DNA of 64,000 nt from Fomes fomentarius. Lineage: Eukaryota > Basidiomycota > Agaricomycetes > Polyporales > Polyporaceae. Below are positions 46,464 through 57,473 of this stretch, in pieces; position 1 is the stretch's first letter, and every line of letters starts with the position of its first letter. A model generated the notes under the pieces. That model saw only the letters and a program-made list of their open reading frames with translations. It made no database searches and had not been told where the DNA came from. The translations under genes and the position numbers were made by a program. The DNA is taken from contig JABYQN010000007.1 in the NCBI GenBank assembly GCA_022606135.1, forward strand, positions 806,001 to 870,000. The letters are read 5' to 3'.

Positions 46464-48743
46464 CTAGATAGATGCTCTTCCCCTTGGCTCGAAGGGCAGC
46501 AACAACGCCACGGATCCCGATACGACGAACAACGCCCCCGAGAGGTAGATGGGCACTGGGGTCGTCAGATCCGCATAAAGCGCAATTACCGGTGCCTGTA
46601 GATCGACACCCGTCAGCCTACCACTACAAGACGACACGCCCGCCTCTGTAACAACCAGAAGTGGCGATGCTCACCATGATCCCGAATATCCGGTTCGCCG
46701 CCGCAACGAGCGCGTTGCCAGTCCCCCGGTCCTTGGCCGGGAAGATTTCGGGCGAGAGAGCGTAGAGGGTGCCGTACATGACATTGTTCGCGAATGTGTA
46801 ACCGCAGTTCCAGCCGAGCAGGGCATCGGAGCTGCGTGCTGTTGTGCTCGCGAAGAGGAAGACTCCGGTCAACGCTGGTAACCGGAGAGATAGTCTCAAC
46901 ATAACGCCGACACGAGTATGGCTGTCTTACGTACCACTGAAGATTGCTAGAGTACCTTTTCTACCCAGGAATCGTTGCTCAACCATCCAGCCGGCGAGGA
47001 GAGAACCGGGAATGCCCATCGTGCTGAGAATCGCTTGCTGCGTAATGCGTGAGTGTTCTTATCAAAGACTGCGCTGACTGAATGATACTTACATTTCTGT
47101 ACGTTATGTACAGAGAACCATCACCGAAGTCCGCCCCTCTAGTCTGCAAGCTACATCGAAGGTAAGTACGTCCTCTCACCCAGGTCATAAGTGCCACTCA
47201 CAAGACAGTCACGAAGTTGTTGTAGAGAGGATAAGCAAGTCCAATGAAGGCTGTGTGAATGTTTTGGTCAGCACACGTCGATATATCGATCTTGAAGAGA
47301 AGGGCATACCCCACAAGATGATTAGCAAGGTCGTCGAGTACCCCATCATCTTCGTTGCAAACAGGCTCTTTAAATGGTCCATGTTCAACAGACTTAGCTT
47401 CCTCCTGATCGCACCCATCGCACTCGTGTCCAACAGAACCATCTTCTCTTCCACAACGACACCCTTCTCTCCCGCGACCTTCTCCACCCCCTTCAGGATC
47501 TCCAGCGTCAGACTCGACTTCTTCCCGTTGTACTTCGCCACCGCCTGAATAACCGCAACCGCCTCCTCGTCCCGCCCGCGACCCATGAGGTACTTCGGGG
47601 ACTCGTACAGGTGGAAGACGAAGAAGCGAAGGATGAAGAACACCATCATCAGCCCGCCCAGCGTCCAGAGCAGGTACCGCCAGCCCATGTTGGAGGACCG
47701 CGAGCAGTTGTCGGAGGACTCGCACGAGAAATTCGCTATGAACGGCCAGGCGATCTGTGTACGTAGTGAGCCGAGCACTCGTGTTGCGAGTTCGCAAATA
47801 AGATAGTATCGCATATCCACTCACCAAGCTGGCGACGAGCTGGCCGATAGCCCACCAGATCGACAAAACTGTCAGAAGCCATTGATGCGTTGCGGGCACA
47901 AACTCGAGGAACACGGCCGAGTCGACGGGTAAGTTCCCACCGACGCCTGTGCTCCAGGCTCCAATTAGTGCACATAGTGCGACCGGATTCGGTGCCCCTC
48001 CAGCTGCGAGTGCGAACGTAGCGTTGAAGAACAGAGTGAGGTTGAACGACCACCTGTGCGCGGGGACGTTTGCAATCAGCTAATTGAAGAGCTACGTTGG
48101 TGGCTGAGTACCTTCGTCCCCAGATGTCGCATCCAACACCCCAGAAGACCGCGCCGAGGAAGAGACCGATTGTTTGTCCAAGGATGAGGAACGGCCCTTG
48201 GAAGCCCGGGAACTCTCGTATCACGGGGTTGACGAGCAGACCACTCACAGTCTGGACGAGGGACGACCGCCGGTCAGTGTCAGCCGTGACAACCTCAAAC
48301 GGTTGGAAATGGTCATTCCGACCGTCGCTGGGAGTAGACCTACCGGCCACGCGTTATCTCTGCGCGAACGCTGGTCAGCACAACGTAAGAGAATCAGGGA
48401 TTGAGATGGAAGACTCACGCGAACCACCCGAATCCTCCGACAAAGAATAGGAACCACTGATACATGACAGCCCGAATGTATCAGACCTAGTATAGGGTGA
48501 GGGTAGTGAGAGGTGATGGATACATACCTGATATCTGCCCATCCCAATTTCCTGAAATGCAGCGTTCAGGATCCTTGCCTTCGCTTGGTAGACAGGATCC
48601 ACTACGTCTTCTTCCCCATTGAAGATGTCGACCTGCACTTCGAGGTCCACAGACGGCTCCTTAAAGTTCAGGGAGCCTGAGTTCCTCGAGACCATAGAAG
48701 GAACCGGACCCTTCTCAGCATCGAGGGTGCGTGTTGCGGCCAT
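46464..48743 (-). CDS. MFS transporter C of a tandem triplet
   Basis: Third paralogue. The ATG at 48743 opens MAATRTLDAEKGPVPSMVSR, then AKARILNAAFQEIGMGRYQ and WFLFFVGGFGWF. Motif A is FWGVGCDIWGRR, with Cys in place of the Ser found in A and B. The core has WSFNLTLFFNATFALAAGG, STGVGGNLPVDSAVFLEF, VPATHQWLLTVLSIWWAIGQ and IAWPFIANFSCESSDNC, then the loop YESPKYLMGRGRDEEAVAVI. The C-terminal half shows QTRGADFGDGSLYITYRN, TTARSSDALLGWNCGYTFAN and SPEIFPAKDRGTGNALVAAA, ending LLPFEPRGRASI. No disruption was seen. Its upstream side has a TATA-like element about 145 bases from the ATG. Confidence 0.82.
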
Positions 48744-49830
48744 ACTTCAAGAAAGCTCGTAGAATGCAGAAGCTCGTGGAGATTTGTCGCGAGTCCGTAG
48801 CGTTTAAGCTCCAAGATTGAGTAAGTGAGAGCAAAGTTGATCACACGAGTTCGGCGAGCTACCGTCCCGTCTTTTTTTTTCCGCCCTTAAATACAGGACC
48901 AGTGCAGCGGGTCGCAGCCACCTCAAGACAGCTGTATAGGACGCCGTGGTGTCATGGGAGAAGGATTCGCCCCCGGAAACCATGCCGTTTCTCTGTGATC
49001 AGATGGGAAAACACGCTGTCCAAAGTCAGCTGCCTTCTCTCTCGTAAGGACCAATGTATGCGCACTCACCTTACACGACAACCCCTCCCGGCGGAGTACT
49101 GCACTCAACTCAGATATATGCTAGTGTCGTTCGTACGTGAGACAGCATGTCTCTTGCGAGATCCGTAGTACAATATCACACAAGCCGGCGGATACCCCAA
49201 GCAAACTCATGTCAAAAATGAGGGCGCGTAAAAACGAGGGTGGTCGATGGTCGCACTTGCCGAGAGATGACCCGCGCTTGACGACGCGGCAAAACGCGTC
49301 TGTGGCTTTCTTGGTGGCTCATATTATGTGGCCACGTGCACAGCCTTCCGGCATTCGGAGAGTCGGAGCGCCCCCTTCAGTTCAATGGCCAGAAGTGACG
49401 TCACAGGCTCAGTGGCGGAGGCATTCTGATACTGTGCCTCGTGGTCATGAGTATGTTCGGGATATGGAAAATCTTCAGACGCAACCAAATGTGTTACATT
49501 GATACACCAGATATGCAAGGCAAACGGTAGTCAGACAGGTCGTACAACGCCGAAGTACAACAACACTATGGACGGACGGATACATACATACAAAAACCCC
49601 CACTGGGGACATCTACGTCAGTCTAAAAACCCTCCGAGTCCATGCGACAGCAAGTGACATAAGTAGTAGCGATAGATAGATGCGGCGAGCAAATCCAAAG
49701 AGATCGTGAGGGGTCATGAGGGGGCAGTCATCGTAAATACGCGTCAGTGGATACGAGTCGAGAGAAGAGACACTTGAGCTATGATGCTGATGTGGGTGCA
49801 ATGGAAGTATGCCAGAAGTCGGGCAGGATA
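48744..49830. other. Intergenic: promoter of transporter C, 3' flank of secreted-type gene
   Basis: About 1.1 kb. Contains the TATA-like element at 48887-48893. A 121-codon plus-strand open frame (49137-49502) has no recognisable motif and is not called. Confidence 0.5.
48887..48893 (-). promoter_or_regulatory. TATA-like element of transporter C
   Basis: TATTTAA on the minus strand next to a run of T/A (a poly-A tract on the coding strand), 144 bases before the ATG at 48743. Confidence 0.35.
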
Positions 49831-50891
49831 TCAGAGTCGATGGATGGTAAGAATGGCGACGAGCCCGTCCTGCTCGATACCATGGTTGACACCTATGCCA
49901 TGCATCGTGCCCGAATCAGCGTCATCACATGAGAGCGCATCCCATGTCAAACGCACCTCGCTTGCCGCGCTGAAGCAGCCCTTCGCGCCACTCGACCTCC
50001 GCCTTCCACCACATCCCCTTCCAATGGCTCCCCAGCATCGCGCGCTCAACGATATAATTCCGTCCCCGGTTGTAACCATCTTCCACAATCATATGGTTCT
50101 TGGACGAGTCCATCTCTTCAGAGGCTCTGTGACAAGGGCGCTCAGTGATTATGACGTTCCAATCTTAAGTGACACGGGAGAGCGCGTTGTCACGGAGGCG
50201 GAGCACCGGGCGGCGGAGGACAGACAGTACAGAGGACGTACCCCAAAAACCACGCACCGCTGTTCGCATTGGTGCCGTTTTGGCGCCATGCACGGAAGTG
50301 GTTCCCTCCTCGTACGCTCTCCCAGCAGGTCCCCATGATCGGAAAGTAGTGCTGACGTCCCAGGAACTGTTCCGCCTTGCGACCGAGGCCGTCTCCGAGG
50401 TCTGCTTCATGGATGTGGCCGTAATGTAGTCCGAGGCATTCTCTGTTGAAGCCAATCGACCTGGGATGATAGACACTTTGAGGATTGCACATGTATGCGC
50501 TGCAAGACGCAACTTACTTGATGTAGATTTGCATTCCTTGCTCGGTGAGAATGAATGGGTCGGACTCAGAGGTAATGATGATATTCAAGGGTTCCCCGAA
50601 CTTCTCGCTAGTATACTGAGGGATCGCAGGTTTATGTATGCGCTAGGGTGCGAGAGGAATACACGAACGCACGTCAAGCAACCGCCCTCCATTGAGCCGA
50701 GGGTCTATCCACCCGACAGTATTCTCCACCGGCGGCAGCTCTCCATTCTCATACTCCCGGTTCTTCTTGAGGACATTTACCAGCGGGCTCTGGCCTTCAG
50801 CGGTGTACGATGGCAGAGCAGAAGCATAGACGGCGAGTAATGAGAGCAGGCTGAGGCCCAAGAAGTAGATCTGGACTGCGCCGACGAGCAT
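49831..50891 (-). CDS. Secreted or type-II membrane hypothetical protein, NHFRxW family
   Basis: Multi-exon gene with its ATG at 50891: MLVGAVQIYFLGLSLLSLLA is a hydrophobic signal peptide or anchor ending near ALPSYTAEGQ. The mature part runs NVLKKNREYENGELPPVENT, GEPLNIIITSESDPFILTEQ, then SIGFNRECLGLHYGHIHEAD, GTCWESVRGGNHFRAWRQNG with NANSGAWFLG, EDGYNRGRNYIVERA, and finally GVNHGIEQDGLVAILTIHRL. Splice sites between these blocks are consistent in frame. I recognise the NHFRxWxQNGxxADSGAxFLA-like block as common to a basidiomycete-restricted family of unknown function. One Cys in each of the central blocks (ECLGLH, GTCWES) could form a disulfide. No enzyme signature is visible. The role is unknown; extracellular or secretory-pathway location is inferred. 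Confidence 0.72.
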
Positions 50892-52085
50892 AGTGGGTCA
50901 CGGTACTGATCGGGCACGTATGCCGCTCGGTCCGTCGCCCGCAGCAAGGTATCTTCTTGCTTGCTTCCTTCTGACGTGCCGACTCGCTCGTCGGCGACGG
51001 CGATGAGGGCGGAGGTGGAGGGCGGGGGAGATGGAGGATGGAGGATGGAGGTGGAAGATAAGAACGGTTGATCCACATCGCCACTCGGAGAGGACGTGGT
51101 GTCCTGCCCGCAGCGGTGACGACGGCCTGGCGCCCTCCCCGCACTCGCCATATCGGGTAACGTCTGCGGTTCGGCTGCCCACTACGCTATTTCGAGCCCT
51201 TCTCTTCTCACCATCTTTCAGAAATCCTCTAAGAGGTTCTTCCACAATGCTTCAAATCGAAGGTGTGCTCTAGAGTTCTTCGCAGAATGGTATGGCGCCT
51301 GGACCTTATCGCCCAGATATCTGTGGAATCGTCTTACCGATTTCATTGCATTGCTTGGACACTACTTAGACGACGTGGGCCACCAAGCATAGCATAGCCG
51401 AATGTGGATCTACATATTGTTATTGGCACGGTGCGTCCACGACCACACGGTCAACGTACGCGACTCAGGCCAAAGTGCACAGCCGCACTGTCACTCACCG
51501 TATCGTGAGCAGTTGTGGTACAGTCAAATCCCAAGCTGTGGTACAGTCAAATCCCAGCCGGTAAGACAATTGCCACGCAACGAGACTACAACTGGGACAC
51601 CATTGGCGGTTAACTACTAAGTTGTGATTGTCGCAGCTGCGGCTCCTTCAATGCCTGGCTCCTGGCTCCAGAGGTAAATGTAGCGTTGATTGGCTCATCC
51701 GACTGCTCGTCTGATGACCAATTTCTTGCGATTGGTGTGGCTGACAAACTTGTCACGGCATGGGAACCGAGAACATTCTCTGTCCTGCATTGACAATGCT
51801 TTGCGCGCGGGTCCATCGTGGCCTGACTGCTGCATTGTGGCATGCTTTGACTACGTAACTTGGCTTTCACCGTGGAACCCTCTTGTGGTCGGCCAAGGTG
51901 CGCATATATGAGGCCTTAGGACGCCCGAGCAGCTTGTTCCAGTTCCATCTACGCCTGCGTCGCTCATCTGCATACTCGGTCCTTGCCCTAGCCTCGGTGT
52001 ATATTCTCTGACTGCGCTTCCAGTATGTGGCTCATCTTTTCCATCCCGAACCACAATTGGCTCACAGCGCAATGTACAGATAGAT
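50892..52085. other. Intergenic between secreted-type gene and LRR copy 2
   Basis: About 1.2 kb between divergent genes. A purine-rich tract with repeated ggatgga units lies near 51025-51060. A small tandem duplication is at 51514-51556. Nothing coding is supported. Confidence 0.5.
51514..51556 (+). repeat. Short tandem duplication, 20-base copies
   Basis: Two identical copies of tgtggtacagtcaaatccca at 51514-51533 and 51537-51556, separated by three bases; in effect a 23-base tandem duplication in non-coding DNA. Confidence 0.85.
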
Positions 52086-53459
52086 ATGCAATCAACAGCC
52101 ACGTTCTATGAAGATGTCCGTGGTTATCAGAAGGGGACCCCATTTGGAGGAAGCCTCGAGGAGATGATGGCTCTGGTCGAGAGGCATCGAGGGGCAGTTC
52201 GATCGCTCGAACTCTACAGCATCCCTTTCTTCGAATTTTCGGACATCTATAACCGTATCACCAGACATGCGCTCCCCAGGCTCGATCACTTGTCCCTACA
52301 AGTTGTCTATACGCCAAACCACGCCAACGGGATCGCTACCACCTGTCTGATCCGCCAAAATTTTCCGAAACTCCGCAGCCTCATACTCGACGGTATTCAG
52401 CTTGATCATCAATCAACCGTTCTTCCGTATCTAGAAACGCTCCGGCTGTGGAGCATCCCACCATACCACCAGCAACTGGTCCCGATGGCAGATCTCCTAT
52501 GGCAGCTCACATCCCTTCGCGAACTTGATGTTCAGCATTGCCTTTCCGCCTTCGACTATTCCATGCGGCGCCCGCGGTTCGCTCTTCGTCAGCTGCAGCA
52601 GTTCACTTGCATAGACTCCATTGATCACATAGGTGCCTTCCTCAACACTGTGGAAATCCTTCCGAGCACTCTGGTAACCATCCGACCAATCCTCGGGATA
52701 GACTGGGCGATCAGCTGCATCCTCGGACACATCACTGACTGCGCAAAACTGGCACAAGGATCCTCCCAGCGTGACGTCGAGTGGATGACAGAGTTCGCCC
52801 CATTTGGCCTTGTATTCCCAGAGCCTGAGGAGGCTACCGCCGCCGAAGGCTTCGTTCTACGATACGCCACGGCGGCCAGTGTGGAGACCACTGCAACGGG
52901 CGTCACACTTCGCGCCACCACGACCGCGCCAAATGGCCAACATGGATCGCTGGAGTGCAGGCTTGCCCTTATCTTGAACAGAGACGAGGAGCGGATCCAT
53001 TACGAGAATTCCGCGCTCAGCTGCGTTGCCTCTCACATCTGTGTGCGTCATGCGCCGTTGCAGAGCCTCTTCGTGGAGCTCCAACTCGACAAGCTCGACC
53101 CAACCATCTGGTACCTGCTATTCGGGTCCCTTCCTATGCTGGAGACGCTGCGCATCGCGGACAGGACCGATGGGGACCAAGCGACTAGCAAAGGAGCGGA
53201 AAATATCTTCCGAGCGCTGACAATGACGATCAAGTTGCATCCTGTGCAGCGAGCAGAGGCGGGCAATTACACGCGCTACCTCATTGCCAATGGCCGCTCC
53301 TCTGGTGTAAGCGGTGGTGCGCTATCCGTTCCCCGGCTTAGGACCGTGACCCTCGTGGACGTGCCGTATTCGGGCGACCTGCTGGATGGAATTCTCAGCT
53401 GTCTTCGGATTCGTCGTGACGAGGATCCAATGCGTCAGAGCCTCCCTTGTCTGGACTGA
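52086..53459 (+). CDS. LRR/F-box-like hypothetical protein without visible F-box (copy 2)
   Basis: Single open frame of 457 residues from the ATG at 52086 (MQSTATFYEDVRGYQKGTPF). LRR-like blocks include VRSLELYSIPFFEF, LPRLDHLSLQVVY, FPKLRSLILDGIQ, LPYLETLRLWSIPPY, LTSLRELDVQHCLS and LPMLETLRIAD. The rest is compatible with the irregular LRR array of fungal F-box/LRR proteins, and the end SLPCLD comes just after VPRLRTVTLVDVPYSGDLLD. As in the ORF at 30599-31993, no F-box precedes the repeats. The two do not look like recent copies, as residues shared beyond the LRR pattern are few. Protein-binding role inferred; 5' truncation or a missed first exon is possible. Confidence 0.6.
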   Translation: MQSTATFYEDVRGYQKGTPFGGSLEEMMALVERHRGAVRSLELYSIPFFEFSDIYNRITRHALPRLDHLSLQVVYTPNHANGIATTCLIRQNFPKLRSLILDGIQLDHQSTVLPYLETLRLWSIPPYHQQLVPMADLLWQLTSLRELDVQHCLSAFDYSMRRPRFALRQLQQFTCIDSIDHIGAFLNTVEILPSTLVTIRPILGIDWAISCILGHITDCAKLAQGSSQRDVEWMTEFAPFGLVFPEPEEATAAEGFVLRYATAASVETTATGVTLRATTTAPNGQHGSLECRLALILNRDEERIHYENSALSCVASHICVRHAPLQSLFVELQLDKLDPTIWYLLFGSLPMLETLRIADRTDGDQATSKGAENIFRALTMTIKLHPVQRAEAGNYTRYLIANGRSSGVSGGALSVPRLRTVTLVDVPYSGDLLDGILSCLRIRRDEDPMRQSLPCLD

Positions 53460-55104
53460 CGTTGCGCTTGAGGCACCCAGTGGAGTACGAGAGGATGGTC
53501 GAGTTCAGGGAGGCAATTCAAAAATTGGTTGAGGTTATTACACTGGCATGATCTACGCACATCTTATCTTGCACACAACACCATCTTTCCCTTACTGCGG
53601 CTCTCATTCTATACTGCTTGACAGCCTTCCACTCGTTCGATCTACGTTATACGCGATCCGCTGCTCTCTCCGTTCCAATCATCACAACCCACAACCGCAA
53701 TCTTCCCGACCTACATGACATGCGCCGCGTATCACTGTACCGAGGGATATTGTGTTCTCAGGTCACGTCTCCGTACGACATGTATTGTACCTATGTAATC
53801 TCCGCAATCACACCGTTCTTCTGTCGCTCATTCCAACCCGCATGATAGGAACTTGGAGTGAGTAAGTCAAGCACTCGCCGTTGATATGTAGTCTTCAAGC
53901 TTCAAGCTGGCAATTTATACTTCCGCAATCTCTGAACGCGATTTGAATTGAGATGATTCATATCTTCTGGATGGGCACAATATCTGGGTGTTAAGTACGT
54001 TGGCGTTGGCGTTGCGCTTGCATACGCGCATTCTGAGATTCCCCACGCAAGGGCAGTTAACCCCACGCAGGCAGTGCTGGTCACGCCGGTACCGTATATA
54101 TGATTCGATTCACTGTTTGCTTGCACAACGCTACGACTTATCCATGAGCGTCGTTGCTGAGCACACCGGTTCTTTTCCCCATGAGTTCTCATTTCCTTTC
54201 CGAAAACTGATACAGCTGTGTTCTCGCCGATGTGACTCATAGAGAATATGGTAAGTACTTATGTTACACCATGGATCTTCTGTTGCCTTCTCAGTCGCAA
54301 TCTACCTGAGGCGGACTCTGATCACGGGCATCTGCAGCGTCATGTTATTCATGTCCAACATAACCTGCCCTGACAGCATAGGCGGGGCCGTGATAGGATG
54401 TATATGTAGAAGTGGCCGATAGTCAATCGTGTCATCATCCATCGACACGATATGCATTATGTGAACTCCACGGCTATTTGCTTTATGCTAGTTGGGAAGA
54501 GACGAGGAACGTGTTACGATAGAGTGAGGCGGGTAAGGTGCGCAGTGGCCAACCCTAAGAAAAGGCGCGACCTACTCATCGCGTTGTCTTCCATGGAAAC
54601 CCATGACCTATTCGTTAATTATTCGACGTGTTTTCTGCGTTTTGACCCTGTGCGGAAGAAAAGTAGAGCTATGGTCGCGCCTTATTTGTCCCTTTTCTAG
54701 GGAAGAAGATGTGGGCCTACGGTGGAGCTCACTATGATGAGGTGATGAGTTAGGATGCCCGTGAATGTAGTTTGAGGCTTGGTAGATGCCACTTATCCGC
54801 AGTCAGCAAGGACACAAGAGTGAGGAAGACCAAGTTACTGTGAGATCACCCGAAATCCAAATTGTAGCCGTCGATCGAGCCGAGCAAAACCACGTGACTG
54901 TGTTGCGCCTCTGCAGCTGAAGCGCTCAAGCCTCAGAAGCTCACTCAGCCTGAGTGAAGATCGAGACTGGAGCTCGGAGAGTGGCAGCTGAAAGCAGGAT
55001 ATGAGCACAGCAGTCTGGCACATCCGCGTCAACTTTGAGATAGGCCCAGGGCTATTCGCCACAACTGTATCAATAATAGATACCGTGACTTTGACTTACT
55101 CATC
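53460..55104. other. Intergenic left of the hAT element
   Basis: About 1.6 kb with no supportable gene. Frames of 75-112 codons occur on both strands (for example 54452-54700) but show no motif or splice continuity. Confidence 0.5.
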
Positions 55105-55973
55105 GTGTGTACTAGGGCTGCACAGTTAAAATTAAATACATCCCAAGCGGGTTTATTATCATTACATATGCATAAGAAGCAGAGCGGAGGGCATATCTTA
55201 TTGTATTGTACTTTGAATGTAATATATTGGTCAAATATCTATATCTAATTTTATTTACGTTGTACTCGAAGATGGAGTCACTGCATTATAATGATTGTCA
55301 TTGAGGTGGTGTTGGACGTCATCGAGGGTCAATTACGTGAATTCGAGAAGTTCTAGATGAGGAAGTCGCTCACAGATGACGGGCTTGCAAATTGAAGGAC
55401 TAAGTGAGTGCTCGATACTGAGAAGTTAATTTCAAAATTTCATTGGCCTTATTTGATTGCTGGCATTGCCTGAGTATAATGAATGATGGTGCATAGAGAG
55501 ACTGACTCAGACATACTGTTGTGTCAGAACGGGCATATCATCTCAATACCCAGAAAGTACTTGGAGGACTTGAAAAAACATCGATGCCGTCACCGCATTC
55601 GATGACTCGGAGCGGGAGTCCGATCAGTATGGGGCCTTCCTGTTGGATGCTGAGGTTGCCAAAGTATATCGCTGGAGAGCCATCACTGGGAGTAGACCAA
55701 TGAAGGTCACGTAAGACTCTCCGTGAGACAATTCTCGGGCACCATGTTGTACAATCACTGCAGCGAAGCGCCACAGTTAAGTCACGTTTGTTGAGGTCAG
55801 GATACAAATAAATAAGGTCTCTTTACTTTATTGTATTCATATCTTAATATACTTTATTTGCTTGTACTCTCTGACCTTTCGCGTACGGAAGCTCTCTTAT
55901 TTATTTTTAATCCGACGTTTATGCTGGCATATATTCCGAGTTACGCGTATTCTTGTGCAGCCCTAGTGTGTAC
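55105..55973. mobile_element. Non-autonomous hAT-type transposon with target-site duplication
   Basis: An 853-base element (55113-55965) is bounded by a perfect 12-base terminal inverted repeat: TAGGGCTGCACA at 55113-55124 and its reverse complement at 55954-55965. It is flanked by a perfect 8-base direct repeat GTGTGTAC at 55105-55112 and 55966-55973. The 8-base duplication, its T at position 2 and A at position 7, and the YAGNG-type terminus are hallmarks of hAT elements. The interior is AT-rich relative to the neighbouring DNA, and no transposase reading frame is present (the longest frame, 55538-55807 minus, shows no transposase motif). It therefore needs a transposase supplied elsewhere. 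Intact ends and duplication suggest a fairly recent insertion. Confidence 0.82.
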
Positions 55974-56547
55974 TACCTTATGTATGCACATCACCTGATT
56001 TATGGTTTGTAATGGCTCTGTGGGCACTGGAAATTTAATCTGGTGATAGATGGAGACGTGGACAAGATGCGCAGATGCAAAGAGAGAGTCTGAGGCATAT
56101 GTTTTCACAAGCGCAGGTCATGGTAGGATTCTGTGGTGCAGATGCAACTGGGGTATTGCCCTTGGGCCTCAGGTCGTAAGCTTACGATGCTAGTTCATCA
56201 ACTGGGAATGCGTGTCAGTCACTAGTAGAATTCAACCAGCTGCTTAAGCTTCCGCTGAGTTCAAGTTGCACGCTTCAATTTGTGCTGAAGGTGTTGGTAG
56301 TTCTTAGTTCGAGACGAGTTGATGACTCCTACAGGTGAATATCATTCGACTTTAGTTATGGCGTGCCAACCATGGACAGTCAATTTCGCGTTCAGTAACA
56401 GCACCTTCCAAATACGGGCAAGTCCGCACTTGGGCCTGTTCCGCATCCGTGACGTCATGCACGTGATGGACTGGACAGATATAAGGAAAGCGCCCTCCAG
56501 TCGACAACCATTACCATCTCACCCCCGAAAACTCTTACACTTTCATC
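55974..56547. other. Intergenic right of the hAT element, promoter of F-box gene 2
   Basis: Contains the TATA-like box at 56480-56486; nothing coding is seen. Confidence 0.5.
56480..56486 (+). promoter_or_regulatory. TATA-like box of the small F-box gene
   Basis: TATAAGG 62 bases before the ATG at 56548. Confidence 0.45.
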
Positions 56548-57473
56548 ATGAGCCTTCTACAAGACGTTCTTCGTACACAATCCATGGACTCGCTCAACAA
56601 GGCGATCGCAAGCGGTCGCAATTCGCCAGATGACGATGAAGAGCTTGTCAATGTGGTTAGTGCTCTTTGGGCTTTCAGTGAATTGAAGGGTTTGTTCTTA
56701 CGACGGCCTCTCCCCACTACCCCGCAATAGACATCTCTCCCGGGCAGTCCTGGCAGGTCCAGACCCAGCTCGCGGCCAGCATCGCGCCCTCACTCGCCCA
56801 CTCGGAGTTCAAAGCTTAGCTCCCTCCAATCACTTTCTACCGTGAAGGGAACCAGAGACCCACTCCGCGTTTTTCCCACCGGTATATCGCAGCGCATCTT
56901 CTCTCTCTTGACAATCAAGGAACTTGCACGCTGTTCGCGGGTCTCGAAGAAGTGGAATCAGAGTCAGACATTGAACTACGGTGAGTCATTACGGGTCTAA
57001 GTAACCGGCGAGGTCCCTTATTCAGCTTCTGTGTGCAGTCTGGTTCCAGCAGTACCGGAGAGAGACCTTCCAAGACGAAAGTCTGCCATCCGGCAAGTGG
57101 ACGAAGCGTGAGTCCAAACAGAATTGGGTGAGTTGTAGATCATCATGCTTGACATTGTGCATTATGCTGAGACGGCCGTCCCCAGCGGACTACCTATTTC
57201 CAAACTATTCCCACACGCCCTCCACCTCAATTCTTCCGTTCAGGGTACAGCACTCCTTCTCGTTCTGGCCACCAAACTCCTCAAGAGATCAGGGAGGAGA
57301 AGTGGCGCGAGGAAGCCGATACATCGATGCCGACGAAGTTCGAGATGCGTGAGATGTACAAGGAATTAGGCGGGCGGAAGGCTAGGAGCAAGGGCAAGCT
57401 CGGAGGTACTTCGGGGATGAGAGACCGGGGTGGATGGGGTGTGGACAGAATTGGCAGTCTTGCGTACATCTGA
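56548..57473 (+). CDS. Small F-box protein
   Basis: Four exons (56548-56655, 56731-56980, 57039-57107, 57244-57473) give 218 residues. It starts MSLLQDVLRTQSMDSLNKAI, followed by a Ser/Arg/Pro-rich linker (SLPGSPGRSRPSSRPASRPH). A compact F-box comes next: DPLRVFPTGISQRIFSLLTI, KELARCSRVSKKWNQSQTLN, then VWFQQYRRETFQDESLPSGK with WTKR. The C-terminus is charged: TPQEIREEKWREEADTSMPT, FEMREMYKELGGRKARSKGK and GGWGVDRIGSLAYI. Frame continuity into the last exon requires the donor at 57108; a second GTGAGT 21 bases further would keep RESKQNW but breaks the frame with the acceptor at 57243. The real transcript may use an extra small exon. It is likely an SCF substrate adaptor; the conserved tail suggests an orthologous family. 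Confidence 0.75.

Noticed and set aside
49137..49502. 121-codon plus-strand frame upstream of transporter C
   Set aside because: No recognisable motif; overlaps the likely promoter region.
54452..54700. 82-codon plus-strand frame left of the hAT element
   Set aside because: Isolated, no motif, no upstream promoter signal or splice extension.
55538..55807. 89-codon minus frame inside the hAT element as transposase remnant
   Set aside because: No hAT dimerisation or catalytic motif seen; length and composition fit chance.
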